Shown in pieces: positions 33,528-44,100 of a stretch of 64,000 nucleotides of DNA; position 1 is the first letter of the stretch, and each line of letters begins with the position of its first letter. Below the pieces are notes generated by a model. The model was not told the DNA's origin. It saw nothing but the letters and a program-made list of their open reading frames with translations, and searched no databases. The translations under genes and the position numbers were made by a program. The stretch covers positions 18,624,501 to 18,688,500 of the forward strand of contig CM027377.1 of the NCBI GenBank assembly GCA_015680905.1, read 5' to 3'. Origin of the DNA: Coptis chinensis (taxonomy: Eukaryota > Streptophyta > Magnoliopsida > Ranunculales > Ranunculaceae).

Positions 33528-35296
33528 TATAGCGAGGAAATCTGATTGCAAAACATGAATATCATATATACATGCATGGTTGATCGCATAACTATCTATT
33601 TCCTAGTTAAACAATTCAAATCATGCATGAAAATAAGGGCTATATATTGGTATGTAGGTTCCTACCTTAGCAAGCTCCGTTCTCCTCAAGCCCACTTAAC
33701 GAATCAAGCCCACTTAATCAAATTCACTTTCGAGATCACTCCTATAACATTAGATGTATCGTCGGTCATTAGAGTTTATCAAACTAACGAGAAAAAATTT
33801 ATTATCTGAGCGTCGAAAAGAATCTCGACGCTAAGGATTTGGTTTCGGGAATTTTTTTTCCTATAACTACGGTCAATGAGCTACAAGCCATTTCGGCCAC
33901 TGTTACTCTGACGGGCTCTACGGCTATTTCGGCCATGGCAGGCCCTCATATCGGGCGCCAATCCTATCACATCTCAATTCAAATTCCCAATTTCAACTAC
34001 AACCAATCCCACACCGCCCGATTCATATTAAATCTCGAAATGTACATTAACGGTTATAAATCGACATGAATCTCGAACTTCACATTAACAGTTGTAAATC
34101 GACATGAATCTCTCGAATTTGAAATGAATAACCAAATTCTTACCAAGTCAGCAGCAAAAATCGCTCCTAGCTCGCTGCTCCACCCAAAAATCGCTCCACT
34201 CTATCGCCAACCACAGCTGTTGTCGACATAACAACCACCCCATTCAATTATCTTTCATCCAATACCACTAATTAACTCGAAATCGAGTTTACACTATCGA
34301 TTTGTAGGCGAAATTCACTAACCTTTCGCGAAAACCCAACGCACTCCAAGAATTTTCGGCTCCACTTTGTTGTTTCCCTCCACTTTAGCTCCTCAAACTG
34401 CCCTTTGCCGACCTTCAACACCCCCAATACAATCAATTTCAGCATTACACCCTCAAGTAATCGAAATTGAAACTAACTATTTATTTGAAACGAATTCAAA
34501 CTCACCTTTCGCCGCGATTTCGCTTCGGTATGCTCGAATTCACTTCTACTCCAACTGCTACTGCCGAAATACCATACCCCCATTCAATATTTCATCAATA
34601 CATCCCCAACTATCGACGTCGAGTTCAAACTAGTTGTTTGGAACAATTAAACTCATCCGGCAGCGGCGGTACGAAGAAATTCCACTCAATTTGAATCTTC
34701 ACGCTTGGTTTTAGTGTTACTACGATTAGGTGTGAGGAATTGTTGGTTCTAATCACCGAATTTGAGAGAATTTGAGTTTCTCTCACCTAGGGTTTAAAGG
34801 ATTGAGAAATTGGGGAAGATGGGTGCGATTTTGGTTGTTTGGTGCGATTTTGGTTTTGGGCTTTTTGTTTTGTTTTTTTGTTTTTGCTTGTTATGTTTCA
34901 TTAAGGCCCAAGCCCACCATGACTAAATTAGGCCTAACGTCATACTTAGACTCCTAACCACTAGCGAATTTTGACTTAGCGTCGTAATTATTTTTCCGGC
35001 CCATCCCGCTAAGTTTAATCTTTTATATTCTATCTCACCGCATGCTATAACGATGACCCAATCATGCGTGTAAAGTACATTAACTTCGTGCCGACTTGAG
35101 CGTAGAAAACCGCTAACCGACATTTTGGTCAAATTTTAGATAATGATTTGCTTATCTAACGGGCTTAGAGTCGGAGTTAAGTTTCCTTAAGTTTTGTACG
35201 ATGGAAATATAAACCCGACGACCAATTTACATAAATGACCCTAGATTTAATATGAAATTTACAAAAATACCCTTAATAATAATTCAGGACTTTACA
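31837..35296. mobile_element. Solo LTR, 3.46 kb, probably of a Tekay/Del-like gypsy element
   Basis: It starts TGTCACGCCCCGAGACCC, ends GGACTTTACA, and is flanked by a 5-bp duplication GATCC (31832-31836, 35297-35301). TG...CA ends with a 5-bp target copy, no coding frame and this length fit a solo LTR. TGTCACGCCCC starts are typical of long chromovirus LTRs of plants; that family assignment is from memory. It sits inside the intron of the antisense ORF of gypsy element 2. Confidence 0.82.
33462..33524. repeat. (TA)n microsatellite
   Basis: About 31 uninterrupted TA units inside the 3.46-kb solo LTR. Confidence 0.95.
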
Positions 35297-36263
35297 GATC
35301 CCAACCTTTCTGTATCTTTTCAGTACTTTTCCCTTATTTTGAAAAAGCTCGTGGGAATTCAGACAGAGTGCTCAAACTCTTAGAAGGAACCGATGAAGAA
35401 ATCGATGTCAGAACTGGGGCTGATAAAGAAGGGAACCCTCGCCTTACTGTTGCTCTTCCTGACATAAAAAATTACCGAGCTCCTCTTTATGTTCTTCAGA
35501 TTCGGGCTCTTCACAAAATGGGTCAGTCGCCAATTCCCACTCAATCTCCTTCAACAAATCCTTTAAATGATCCTTCTTTTCTTGTGTCCTCCTTTGCTTT
35601 GCATGAACTACCTCCTAGTCTTCCCAACAGTTTCTTCAATTATTTAGATAACAATCTTACCATGACTCCAAATATTTTTCCCCAAATTAAAAAAGAAGTT
35701 CCTGATTTTTATGAATATCCAATTTTACAAAATATATTTGACCAGCATCGTTTATTGTATACAGATATGGCACCTCGATTGTCAGCGAACCCAAATGTTA
35801 GTCGCCAATTTCTTGATAAAGGAAAATAGAAAGCTGCTGACACTACATCGGCCAAAGCTCCACAGAAACAGCATCCTGCCCCCACCTTCAAACATTCGGA
35901 CTTCTTCTTCTAAAGACAAGCATTATGCTCCTCCTAAAGACATATTTCGTACTTCGTCTCAAGATACACATAGTCACTCTAGTTCCAAGAAACGAAAAAC
36001 TTGGGGGGAGAGTGGGATTGCTGAAGGAAAAACACTCGAATCTATTCCTTCTAATGATACCAGTGAACTCTTCAAGCCTGTATTTCATCTATGTGATGGA
36101 ACATATATTCCATTAAACGCCTCACTGTTCGCCGATAATCCTCCTGAAGACTTAGGTGTGACCCTGTCTTCCAACTGCGTTCTTCCAAAAGATAAGATTG
36201 TTATGCATGTTGTAACTCCTGCAGAGCGCTTAACAACCTTTTGTGATTTCATAGAAAAGGTAA

Positions 36264-37156
36264 TTACATTTTTCTTCCTTGATCAGGTACTACCATCTCA
36301 GTTGGAGTTACTGCTTCCATCCCATAGGCCAGAGTAAATGGCGACTCTCCTATAGCTACTCTTGGAGTTGTTCTGTATGCCCATAGCACACTATTTAGCT
36401 CATCGACCCATAAACCTTTCTTATCCTCTAACTTCTTTTTGATATTATCCATAATAGTCTTATTTGTCGCTTCAGCTTATCCATTCCCCTGCGTATAATA
36501 AGGTGCCGATGTGAAGTGTTTGATCTTATATGATTCTAGGAAATCTCTCACCTTGCTTCCAATGAATTGAGGACTATTATCCGATATGATGGCATATGGT
36601 AAACCATATCGACATACCACTTTTTCAAACAAAAAACCATAATATCCTGCTCCCTTATATGTTGCAAAGCTATAGCCTCTACTCATTTAGTAAAGTAATC
36701 AGTCACAGCCAGCATGAACCTTTTCTTGCCTCTCCTAGGTATTAGAGGTCCAACAATGTCCATCCCCCACAAAGCAAATGGCCATGGGTTCGACACACAG
36801 TGCAATTCCTCTGCTGGAACATGAATTGCATGACTATGTTTCTGACACTGAATGCACTTCTTTGCATATCAAAGGCAATCCCTTCGCATTTGTGGCAAGA
36901 AATATCCTTGCCTTGTTATCTTATTAGCCAAAGATCTCTCTGCTGAATGATTTCCGCACTCCCTTTCATGTATCTCTGCGATGATTTGATTAGCATCGGT
37001 CGCCGATATACATTTCAAATGCGGTCCCCCAGGATTTTTCAGATATAAGTCATCCTCTATTAGCAGATATCTTTCAGCTCCAGATTTTATTCTTCTAGCC
37101 TCATTTTTATCCTTGGGTAACTCCCCTTTAGACAAAAATAAAATATAACTGCTCAA
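36264..37156 (-). pseudogene. Integrase of gypsy element 2, C-terminus missing
   Basis: On the minus strand, the zinc-binding part reads I-H-E-R-E-C-G-N-H-S-A-E-R-S-L-A and ends with C-Q-K-H-S. The core shows V-C-R-Y-G-L-P-Y-A-I-I-S-D-N-S-P-Q-F (catalytic Asp), Y-T-Q-G-N-G followed by TAA where the family has Gln, and W-A-Y-R-T-T-P-R. The frame stops shortly after [10 protein letters not shown] at about 36290. The normal C-terminal domain is absent, and the sequence runs directly into the antisense ORF tail. Deletion at this junction is likely. Confidence 0.78.
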
Positions 37157-37493
37157 CCATGATGCAGCGTATCTATCTCCATAATCTCAGGATGCTTCAT
37201 ATCAATACTTGGATTCTGCTGAACACCCACTTGCAACATACATCCCTCTGTATTTTCCAGCGTAGCAGCGAGATATGCTTTGCATATTGGTTTTCTCCTC
37301 GATCGAGGTGCTGAAATTTGATTCTGCTGAAATTCTGGAGCTTCTTTCTAACGCAATTCAAATGATCAATCATATTGTCGCATTTAGCTGAATATCCTCC
37401 ATTGATTTGGTGAGAATCACTTAATATAGATAATTATTTGACATTTAATGATGTAGCCATTTCCAATCCTGTAATCAACGCCTCATATTCTGC

Positions 37494-39060
37494 TTAGTTA
37501 TTAGACGCGTGGAACCCTAAGGTAACTGCTGATTCCAATCTCTGATTGTCTGGTGTTATCAAAACCGCTCCGATACCACATCCCTTTTGACCTGATGACC
37601 CATCAACAAAAAGTCTCCATCCATTTGTACTAACCCATGGATCATCCTCATCCATCACATCATCCGGTTCTTTCAATTGTAAACCATTATCTTATTCAAT
37701 ATCCCAATTTTCATCCTCAGCAGGAAAATCTGCTAAAAAATCCGCTAATACTTGGCTCTTTTCTGAAACCCTATTCCGATACTCAACTCCAAATTCATCA
37801 ATAAGTATTGACCACTTCGCCATTCTTCCTGATTTGGCTGTTTTAGCTAATGCATGCTTTAACGGAAGATTTGTCATGACAATGACTGAATAGGCTTGAA
37901 AATAAGGTTTCAACCTTTAAGTAGAATAAAGAAGGACTAACGCATATTTTTCTAACATCAAATATAGAGTTTCAGCATCCAGCATTGTTTTGGATTGAAA
38001 ATAAACAGGTCGCTCAGCCCCATTTTCCACTTTTACTAATACCGAACTAATAGCAAAATCCGATACTACTAAATATAAAAATAAAGTATCACCTTCCTCC
38101 GGCTTTATCAAAGTTGGCACTTCTTGTAGATACTTCTTTAAATCTAAGAAAGCATCTTCACATTCTTCCTCCCATATGAACTTTGTATTCTTTTTCAACA
38201 ACTTGAATAAAGGTTTGCATCGGTCAGAAGTTCTAGATATGAACCTATTTAAAGCTGCAATTCTTCCTATCAGCCTTTGTATATGGTTTCTAGTACTCGG
38301 AGAAGGCATCTGCTGAATAGCTCAAATTTGGTATGGATTCACATCTATACCTCTTTTTGTGACTATATACCCCATAAATTTCCCTAAACTGACCCCAAAA
38401 GTACATTTCTCTAGGTTGAGCTTCATATTAAATTGTCTGAATATCTGAAACACTGTATCGAGGTCCTTAACATGATTTTCTGCTTTTTTTTATTTGATTA
38501 CCATATCATCGATATAGACTTCCACAATCTGTTTAATCAGATGTTTAACATTTTCTCAACCAACCGCTGATACGTTGCTCCAACATTTTTTTAGACCAAA
38601 TGGTATTCGAACAAAATAGTAAAGACCTCCTTCCACAACGAACGTTGTTTTTAACTGATCTAAAACTGCCATGACAACTTGAAAATACCCTGAATTCCCA
38701 TCGCAAAAACTCAGCAACTCAAAACCCGTTGTTCGATCGACCAATTCATCAATCCTAGGCATCAGATAATAATCTTTCAGACGCTCTTTGTTAACATCGG
38801 TGAAATCCACACAGATCCTAACCTTTCCATTCTTTTTTGGGACAACAACAATATTTGCCACCCATTCTGAGTTATCGATTTCCTTAATGATTCCACATTC
38901 CAACATCTTTTTTATTTCATTTTGCACTGCATCTGCGTATATCGGCTGAACTTTCCTATGCTTCTGATACACATGAACTGCTCCTTCTCGCATATTCAAC
39001 TTATGAGAACATATAAGAGGGTCAATACCCGGGAGATCTGTCATCGACCAAGCGAATACA
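37494..39060 (-). pseudogene. Reverse transcriptase and RNase H of gypsy element 2
   Basis: RT begins near 39044 (D-L-P-G-I-D-P) and continues with W-V-A-N-I-V-V-V-P-K-K-N-G-K-V-R and D-F-T-D-V-N-K. The F-G-L-K piece ends near 38560, and after a frameshift the catalytic E-V-Y-I-D-D-M-V-I-K lies near 38500-38523. The RT-RNase H connection (38309-37917) and RNase H (37913-37494: A-K-W-S-I-L-I-D-E-F, then L-F-V-D-G-S-S-G-Q-K-G-C-G) follow with stops between them. It is recognisable but dead. Confidence 0.78.
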
Positions 39061-39287
39061 TCTTTATTTATTCTTAAGATCGAAATCTACCAAATCTTGC
39101 CTGACCCTCGCACTCAGCTCTGTTCCAATAAAAGTGATACAACTTTCATTATTCTGACCGATATTAACTTTTTGTACCTCCTCCATTGTTTTTCTTGGAA
39201 CTACTTCTATATCTGTCTTCAACTCTGACGTGAATCTAAAATCCTGCTGATGCTTCGTGGTATTGAATTTTAAAGATAAATCCTCTG

Positions 39288-39965
39288 TTAATTGCTATTT
39301 GGTATCTTCTGATACGCCCCCAGTATTTTTTTTTTTCCTTTCATCATACCTTTCACAGTAACAAAATTGCACTTCTTAGATTCTGACTGATCACCTCGTA
39401 TCTCATGTGGTCTAAAAGCAGTCGAAAATCTAATAACCTGATAAAAAGTATTGGGAACCGCTCTCATAGCATGTATCCATTTTCTTCCCAAAATAGCATT
39501 ATGATCCGAGTGATGCTTGATGAATATAAACTTAGTCATTATTGTCTATGGACCTGCCCTTACTGGTAATTTTATTTCTCCAGCTGGTCTGGTTGAAGTT
39601 CCATTGAAGCCAAACAAATTAAACTGTGGTTCTTTTAGATGCAACTCATCAAATCCGATACCTGTATATGCTTTCCAAAACAGAATATTAACCAAACTTC
39701 CAAAATCCACCAATACTTTCTGCACATCAGAGCCAGATATCCTTAATGTAATTAACAATGCATTATCATGAGGTAACATCACTTTTGACAAATCATCGGG
39801 AACAAACATAATAGCTCTAGGTATGCTTGCCGCTACTAATGAGGGGTTCACTGGTATCGGCTCTATGTTCACCTCTAGCACCTCCCTCATTGTCGATATC
39901 TTTCGGATTTTATCCGTTATAATCTTCTTCTGTGGGATAACTCCTTTGTAAATCATATTGATCAC
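39288..39965 (-). pseudogene. Aspartic protease of gypsy element 2
   Basis: The frame 39965-39546 contains P-H-D-N-A-L-L-I-T-L-R-I-S, then V-L-V-D-F-G-S-L-V-N-I-L-F, a variant of the usual D-G/T-G-S-S motif. The following piece (39539-39288) contains H-N-A-I-L-G-R-K-W-I-H, the conserved protease end. A TAG separates the two. Confidence 0.72.
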
Positions 39966-41300
39966 TCATAAAGGCTTATCGTTCACCATATCTGTTACTT
40001 CTGGCCGAGCATCCGCTCTGAACTTGCAAAGCTTCCCATCTCGCATTAATCTGTCCACTTCTCTGAGTAGTTGTAAACACTTATTTGTTTCATGATTCTT
40101 CACCTTATGGAAATTGCAGAAAGGTTTATCTGCTATTTCTCTGAGCTTGTGAATCAGATGCTGGAAATAAGGTTCTTTCCCCACCCTCCTTAAGATATCC
40201 TCCACTGTTGTATTAATGGCGATATAATTGCTGTGATCTAACTCTTCTTTTAGCGATCTTTTAAACCTCTTTTTCTGTGATGGTTGGTTCTCCACCTTTG
40301 CATAAGAATTTACCGTCTTCCTCTTATCAGACTTATTGTAATTATCCTCTTTAGCAGACTTACTTGATTCCGATACCTGTAATACTGACTGATTCGATGC
40401 TGCCATAATTCCCTCCTCAACTTGCACATCTTTTTCAGTTTTATCATACAATTCTCTCAGAGTTTTGATCTCCTTTCGAAGCATATATTTGTGCATGTCA
40501 GAACCTGGAATAAGTCCTGTCTGAAACGCCATTACTACTGTCATTTTCGATTGATCCAAATGCTCCACTAGCTGTGCCTCTGCCTTAAACCGCGATAAGA
40601 AAGTTTTTAAAGATTCCTTCTTCCCTTGCTTAAGCTGGAACAAGACTGACACCTGTTTCGGTTTTACTCGCTGATGACCATAATTGGACAAAAACTTCTC
40701 TTCAATCTCTCGATAACATGATATCGACCCTTGCGGTAGAGAACAGAACCACTTTAACGCCTTCCCCTTCAGGCTTGAGGAGAAAGATTTACATAATAAT
40801 GAATCCAGATAAGTTGTACCTTTGTATATCGAAAACTAATGTCGATATCCCAATAGATGGTCCATCGGATCTGACATCCCATCATATTGGGTGTACTTCG
40901 GAAGTTTTAACTTTGATGGAATGGGCATCATCTTGACGCTATTATGTATCGGATTTCTACTAACATCGTCTGCCAGTTTCCTTATCGAAGCCAAAGTCTT
41001 TTCAAGAAGGTGGTTCTGCATCATTTCCTGTATCATCTCTTTGGTGATGGGTTGTGGTATCGGCATTTCAAGTATCGGCGAAGCTTCTGTAGTTCTTTCA
41101 TGTCTTTCCGATGCTTTTTCCGCAAAATGACTACCCGATTTTGAACTACACTCCTCTTCCTCGTCTCCCTGGATATCCTTGACCACCACACTCGAACTTC
41201 CCTTCTTCATCTCTTGGTTCTCCTTTAGTAATATCACATTTTGCCGTTCCACTTCCCTCAAACTTTTCAAAATCTCTTGAATTAAAGTGTCACCTTCCAT
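39966..41300 (-). pseudogene. gag of gypsy element 2
   Basis: The N-terminal piece (41300-40836) begins M-E-G-D-T-L-I-Q-E-I-L-K and ends around L-P-K-Y-T-Q-Y-D-G-M-S-D-P, the start of the capsid domain. After a broken stretch the capsid continues at 40691-39966 with V-S-V-L-F-Q-L-K-Q-G-K-K-E-S-L-K-T-F-L. It ends with a zinc-knuckle-like C-N-F-H-K-V-K-N-H-E-T-N-K-C. Confidence 0.75.
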
Positions 41301-41530
41301 GTTCTAGCTCCTCCTGGTATCGCCGACTCACGGAAGCTCTTGTATTTCTTGTTTGCGATTGATTATCATTATCCACTCGTTTGCTGTTTGTTTTCTTCCT
41401 TGGAGCCATTATGATTCAAGGCTCACTGTATTACTCACCTGCCTTCACTCTTCTGCTACTCAAACGTAGAACAAAACTATGGATTCTATATCGAAGAAGA
41501 AGAAAACTTCAAATTTTCTTGTTCTCGATG

Positions 41531-41545
41531 CATAGACGGCACCAA
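41531..41545 (-). promoter_or_regulatory. Primer-binding site of gypsy element 2
   Basis: On the minus strand, TTGGTGCCGTCTATG directly follows the end of the 5' LTR (41546). It fixes the orientation. The tRNA was not assigned. Confidence 0.7.
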
Positions 41546-41662
41546 TGTAATGTCTAGGAACACCTTTTCTCAAATGTTCTAAGATCACACAACCTTATTA
41601 ATGAACAAAATGAATAAAGAAGATGAATAGAATCAAAGCTTTATTGATTGGCGATAGAAATT

Positions 41663-41718
<56 letters not shown>

Positions 41719-41987
41719 TTCTCTCTCCTATTTCTAATGATTTTTCTAACAATGAACTAATGAATCCCTTTTCTCTTGCTCTTCCAGTCTTTATATAGTG
41801 TCCTGATTTGGTTTTGACCCAATCAATCTTTGACACGTGTCCCTTGTCTTCCTCCTCCTTCCCGCTCAATACCTGCAAATGTCTGAAAATAACTACGAAA
41901 TATACCGAGACATTGATCCATATTCCAATGTCTCGAGTTTTGAAATATCAGTAATAACATCTCCAGGCACGATATTTGCCCACTACA
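41546..41987 (-). repeat. 5' LTR of gypsy element 2
   Basis: 442 bp, next to the primer site, with the CT microsatellite at 41668-41716. It is followed by the target copy CTAGC. Confidence 0.88.
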
Positions 41988-41992
41988 CTAGC

Positions 41993-42250
41993 CACTTCTT
42001 ATTATAAAGTACCATCACCGTATATAAATCTCAGTACTTTCTTTGATTATAGTTTCCACTCTAAAATTCATGATTAACATTAAACCAATATACTTTTGTT
42101 GTCACCTTTGGCTCCACAGACTAACTGTTAGTAGAGCAATCTTGACAATAATATACTAGATAATATCATAATCATGATGCAATAACGTACCTCTTAATCG
42201 CTTAACCCATAAACGAAAACCGATAAACAAATATTAACCTTTCTTTGTAT
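41993..42250. other. Intergenic sequence, no gene seen
   Basis: This would have been continuous with 29873 before gypsy element 2 inserted. No recognisable content. Confidence 0.5.
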
Positions 42251-42790
42251 TCATTGTCAAACAACCTTAAAATTATTGGAATATAATTTCTGCAATAAGA
42301 ACAAACAGTGATTATAAGAAAGCTGAGGCACGGATCGGTACGCTCTCTTTAAAGTTGTTTCTCGTCTGCGTCATTTCTTCTCTATGCAGACAAACCACGT
42401 CAACCTCCAGGATACAACAGCCAGTTATTACTCTTCTCTGTTTACTGCACACAAACCAAAGAAGAAAAGGAAAAACAACGAGACTGATCTTATGATTACC
42501 CAAAAACGTAATTTAGAAAATAGTTTTGCAGATACTGTATAGGCTGCCAGTAGAGGAGTATATATATATAGACAAGAAACGTTGAGCTAGGGAACTGCTT
42601 CAGTTTTCCTATAGGGATTGGAGTCTACTAGTCCACTAGGTTTCTGTTTCTCAATCCATATCTAATTTTATTTCCAACCCTATCAGGAAACAGGTTAACT
42701 AAAAAGAAGATAAGAGATCAAAGAGCCCAAGCCCGAGCCCAAGTTCACTTATTGTTTTATTCAAAATAATACAACATTATATATATATAT
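42250..42790. repeat. Paralogous block without insertions (matches 12370-13100 plus 14477-14700)
   Basis: The block is continuous here, whereas the other copy carries the Mutator-like MITE and the two nested hAT elements. It therefore serves as the empty-site reference for these insertions: TTGGAATATAAT at 42276 and CAAGAAACG at about 42583. A short (TA)n run lies at 42778-42795. Confidence 0.78.
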
Positions 42791-42795
42791 ATATA

Positions 42796-43631
42796 TTATA
42801 ATAAAACACAATGGCAGGACAAAGAAAGGTCGGGATGGCTTGGGGATCTGAGTTAGATTGGGGCAGATGTACGATCAAGATCGTTTTGAAACTCTTTTTT
42901 AATGTTATTTAAAAGTATTGCTTAATGAACTAAATGTAAATGAACGGGCAATTAATTACTTTACTAGCTATCTAATATAATCAAATTTTCAATTAATAAA
43001 AAAATAATAGGCATAAATCAATTTGCTCTTCATTCCTATTTGGCTCTTTCTTATTAATTGCATTTAATACAAAGTAAAACACCTTTGAGGAGTTTTCTCA
43101 ATGGGCATTTAAGATATTTACTTCGTGAACTTGAATGCTTTTAAATGAATTAAATGGTTTACGTTTTAAAACCCAAAAGTTTTTTCTCAAATACATTTTA
43201 AACAATGACTTCCGATTCTAATTAATTGGTGGGAGATTGACAACTGTAGTGGGTGGTCGAGAACTCGAGACTTTGATTATGTTTGGGCTTCTACCACCCT
43301 ACACTCTAAAGCACAATAAATTGTAAGAAAACAATCCAAGTCCATCTTCCAGTAACAGTATAGTCGAGCACTCTAGATCGCTCCCACGTGCGTGGGGATT
43401 TGCATAGATCTCTTTTGAGTTTTAAATCGATTCAATACACATTTAATAATGAAACGTTTCCATAAAGGTCAACTAAACAAATTTTGGTTGTAATTATACT
43501 TTGGATGCCATCTTTCATATTTGGGTTAACGAATTTATTGGTTTTAATTAGACATTAGATGCATCTTTCCTATTTGGCTCATTTCCATTTTATTCAATTT
43601 GTTTACTTATAATTTTTCCTAGCCACTTAAA

Positions 43632-43689
<58 letters not shown>

Positions 43690-44100
43690 TACCCAAAAAA
43701 AAACTCTCCAATTAATGATACTTCCAATTTAGTCGAAATTATAACATAAAACTACGCAAAAATTGAGCTTTAGACGTCGGCTTTAGTAAAGTATAAATGA
43801 CAAATGGCGTTTAAAGCATGAGGTCTCTTTAAACATTTGCTATGGGCGGATACACTTTTTGATCTTTCACTGTACGTATTGAATGGCCACTGAATCGGCA
43901 CTCTTCAGTAATAATAATAAAAAAAACGGTTTGCATCCGAATAGCCAATTAGCCGGCTCCAAACAGCCTTGAAAGGAAAATGAACGAGCTATCTTGGAAG
44001 AAAGGATCCATCATATTATCTTCATTGGCACTTTAGCGACTTCTCTTTCTAAAGCTTCACCGTGAAACTTAGAAAGAATCTCCACCAAAGGTAGCTATTT
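42796..44100. other. Intergenic AT-rich DNA, no gene seen
   Basis: It contains a pure (AAT)n microsatellite at about 43632-43688. No recognisable frame. Confidence 0.5.
43632..43688. repeat. (AAT)n microsatellite
   Basis: About 19 consecutive AAT units. Confidence 0.95.

Larger units (their letters stand above)
31005..35829 (+). pseudogene. Antisense extra ORF of gypsy element 2, two exons with an intron containing a solo LTR
   Basis: The proposed start is ATG 31005 (M-A-S-E-D-I-L-S-D-D) in the same frame as the long piece 31269-31793; three stops at about 31188-31230 interrupt it. Exon 1 ends at 31776 (F-N-S-S, then a GTATATCC donor). Exon 2 starts at 35324 after CTGTATCTTTTCAG. Joining them gives an in-frame V-L-F-P-Y-F-E-K-A-R-G-N-S-D-R-V-L-K-L-L-E-G, continuing to TAG 35827-35829. 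Without the solo LTR and one target copy the intron is 82 nt. A further reading in another frame (about 35840-36260, S-S-S-K-D-K-H-Y-A-P-P-K, then F-H-L-C-D-G-T-Y-I-P-L) looks like its continuation after a stop and frameshift. No domain recognised; the protein is unlike that of gypsy element 1 by eye. Confidence 0.6.
29879..41987 (-). mobile_element. Ty3/gypsy retrotransposon (12.1 kb, complete LTR pair) holding a solo LTR and an antisense ORF
   Basis: LTRs at 29879-30325 and 41546-41987 share TGTRATGTCTAGG starts and ACTACA ends. The target duplication CTAGC lies at 29874-29878 and 41988-41992. The primer site next to the right LTR and the gag-pol order on the minus strand fix the orientation. 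Gag and pol occupy 41300 down to about 36264. The segment 30326-36260 carries an antisense coding region, as in Tat/Retand-type elements, split by a 3.46-kb solo LTR. Pol has stops in every domain and the integrase C-terminus is missing, so the copy is dead. Confidence 0.9.

Noticed and set aside
31837..35296. Small open frames inside the 3.46-kb solo LTR (for example 32441-32716, 34367-34633, 35368 excluded)
   Set aside because: No domains; long plant LTRs often contain such chance frames.
41633..41878. Minus-strand open frame with a long Arg-Glu repeat
   Set aside because: It is the translation of the CT microsatellite inside the LTR of gypsy element 2, not a gene.
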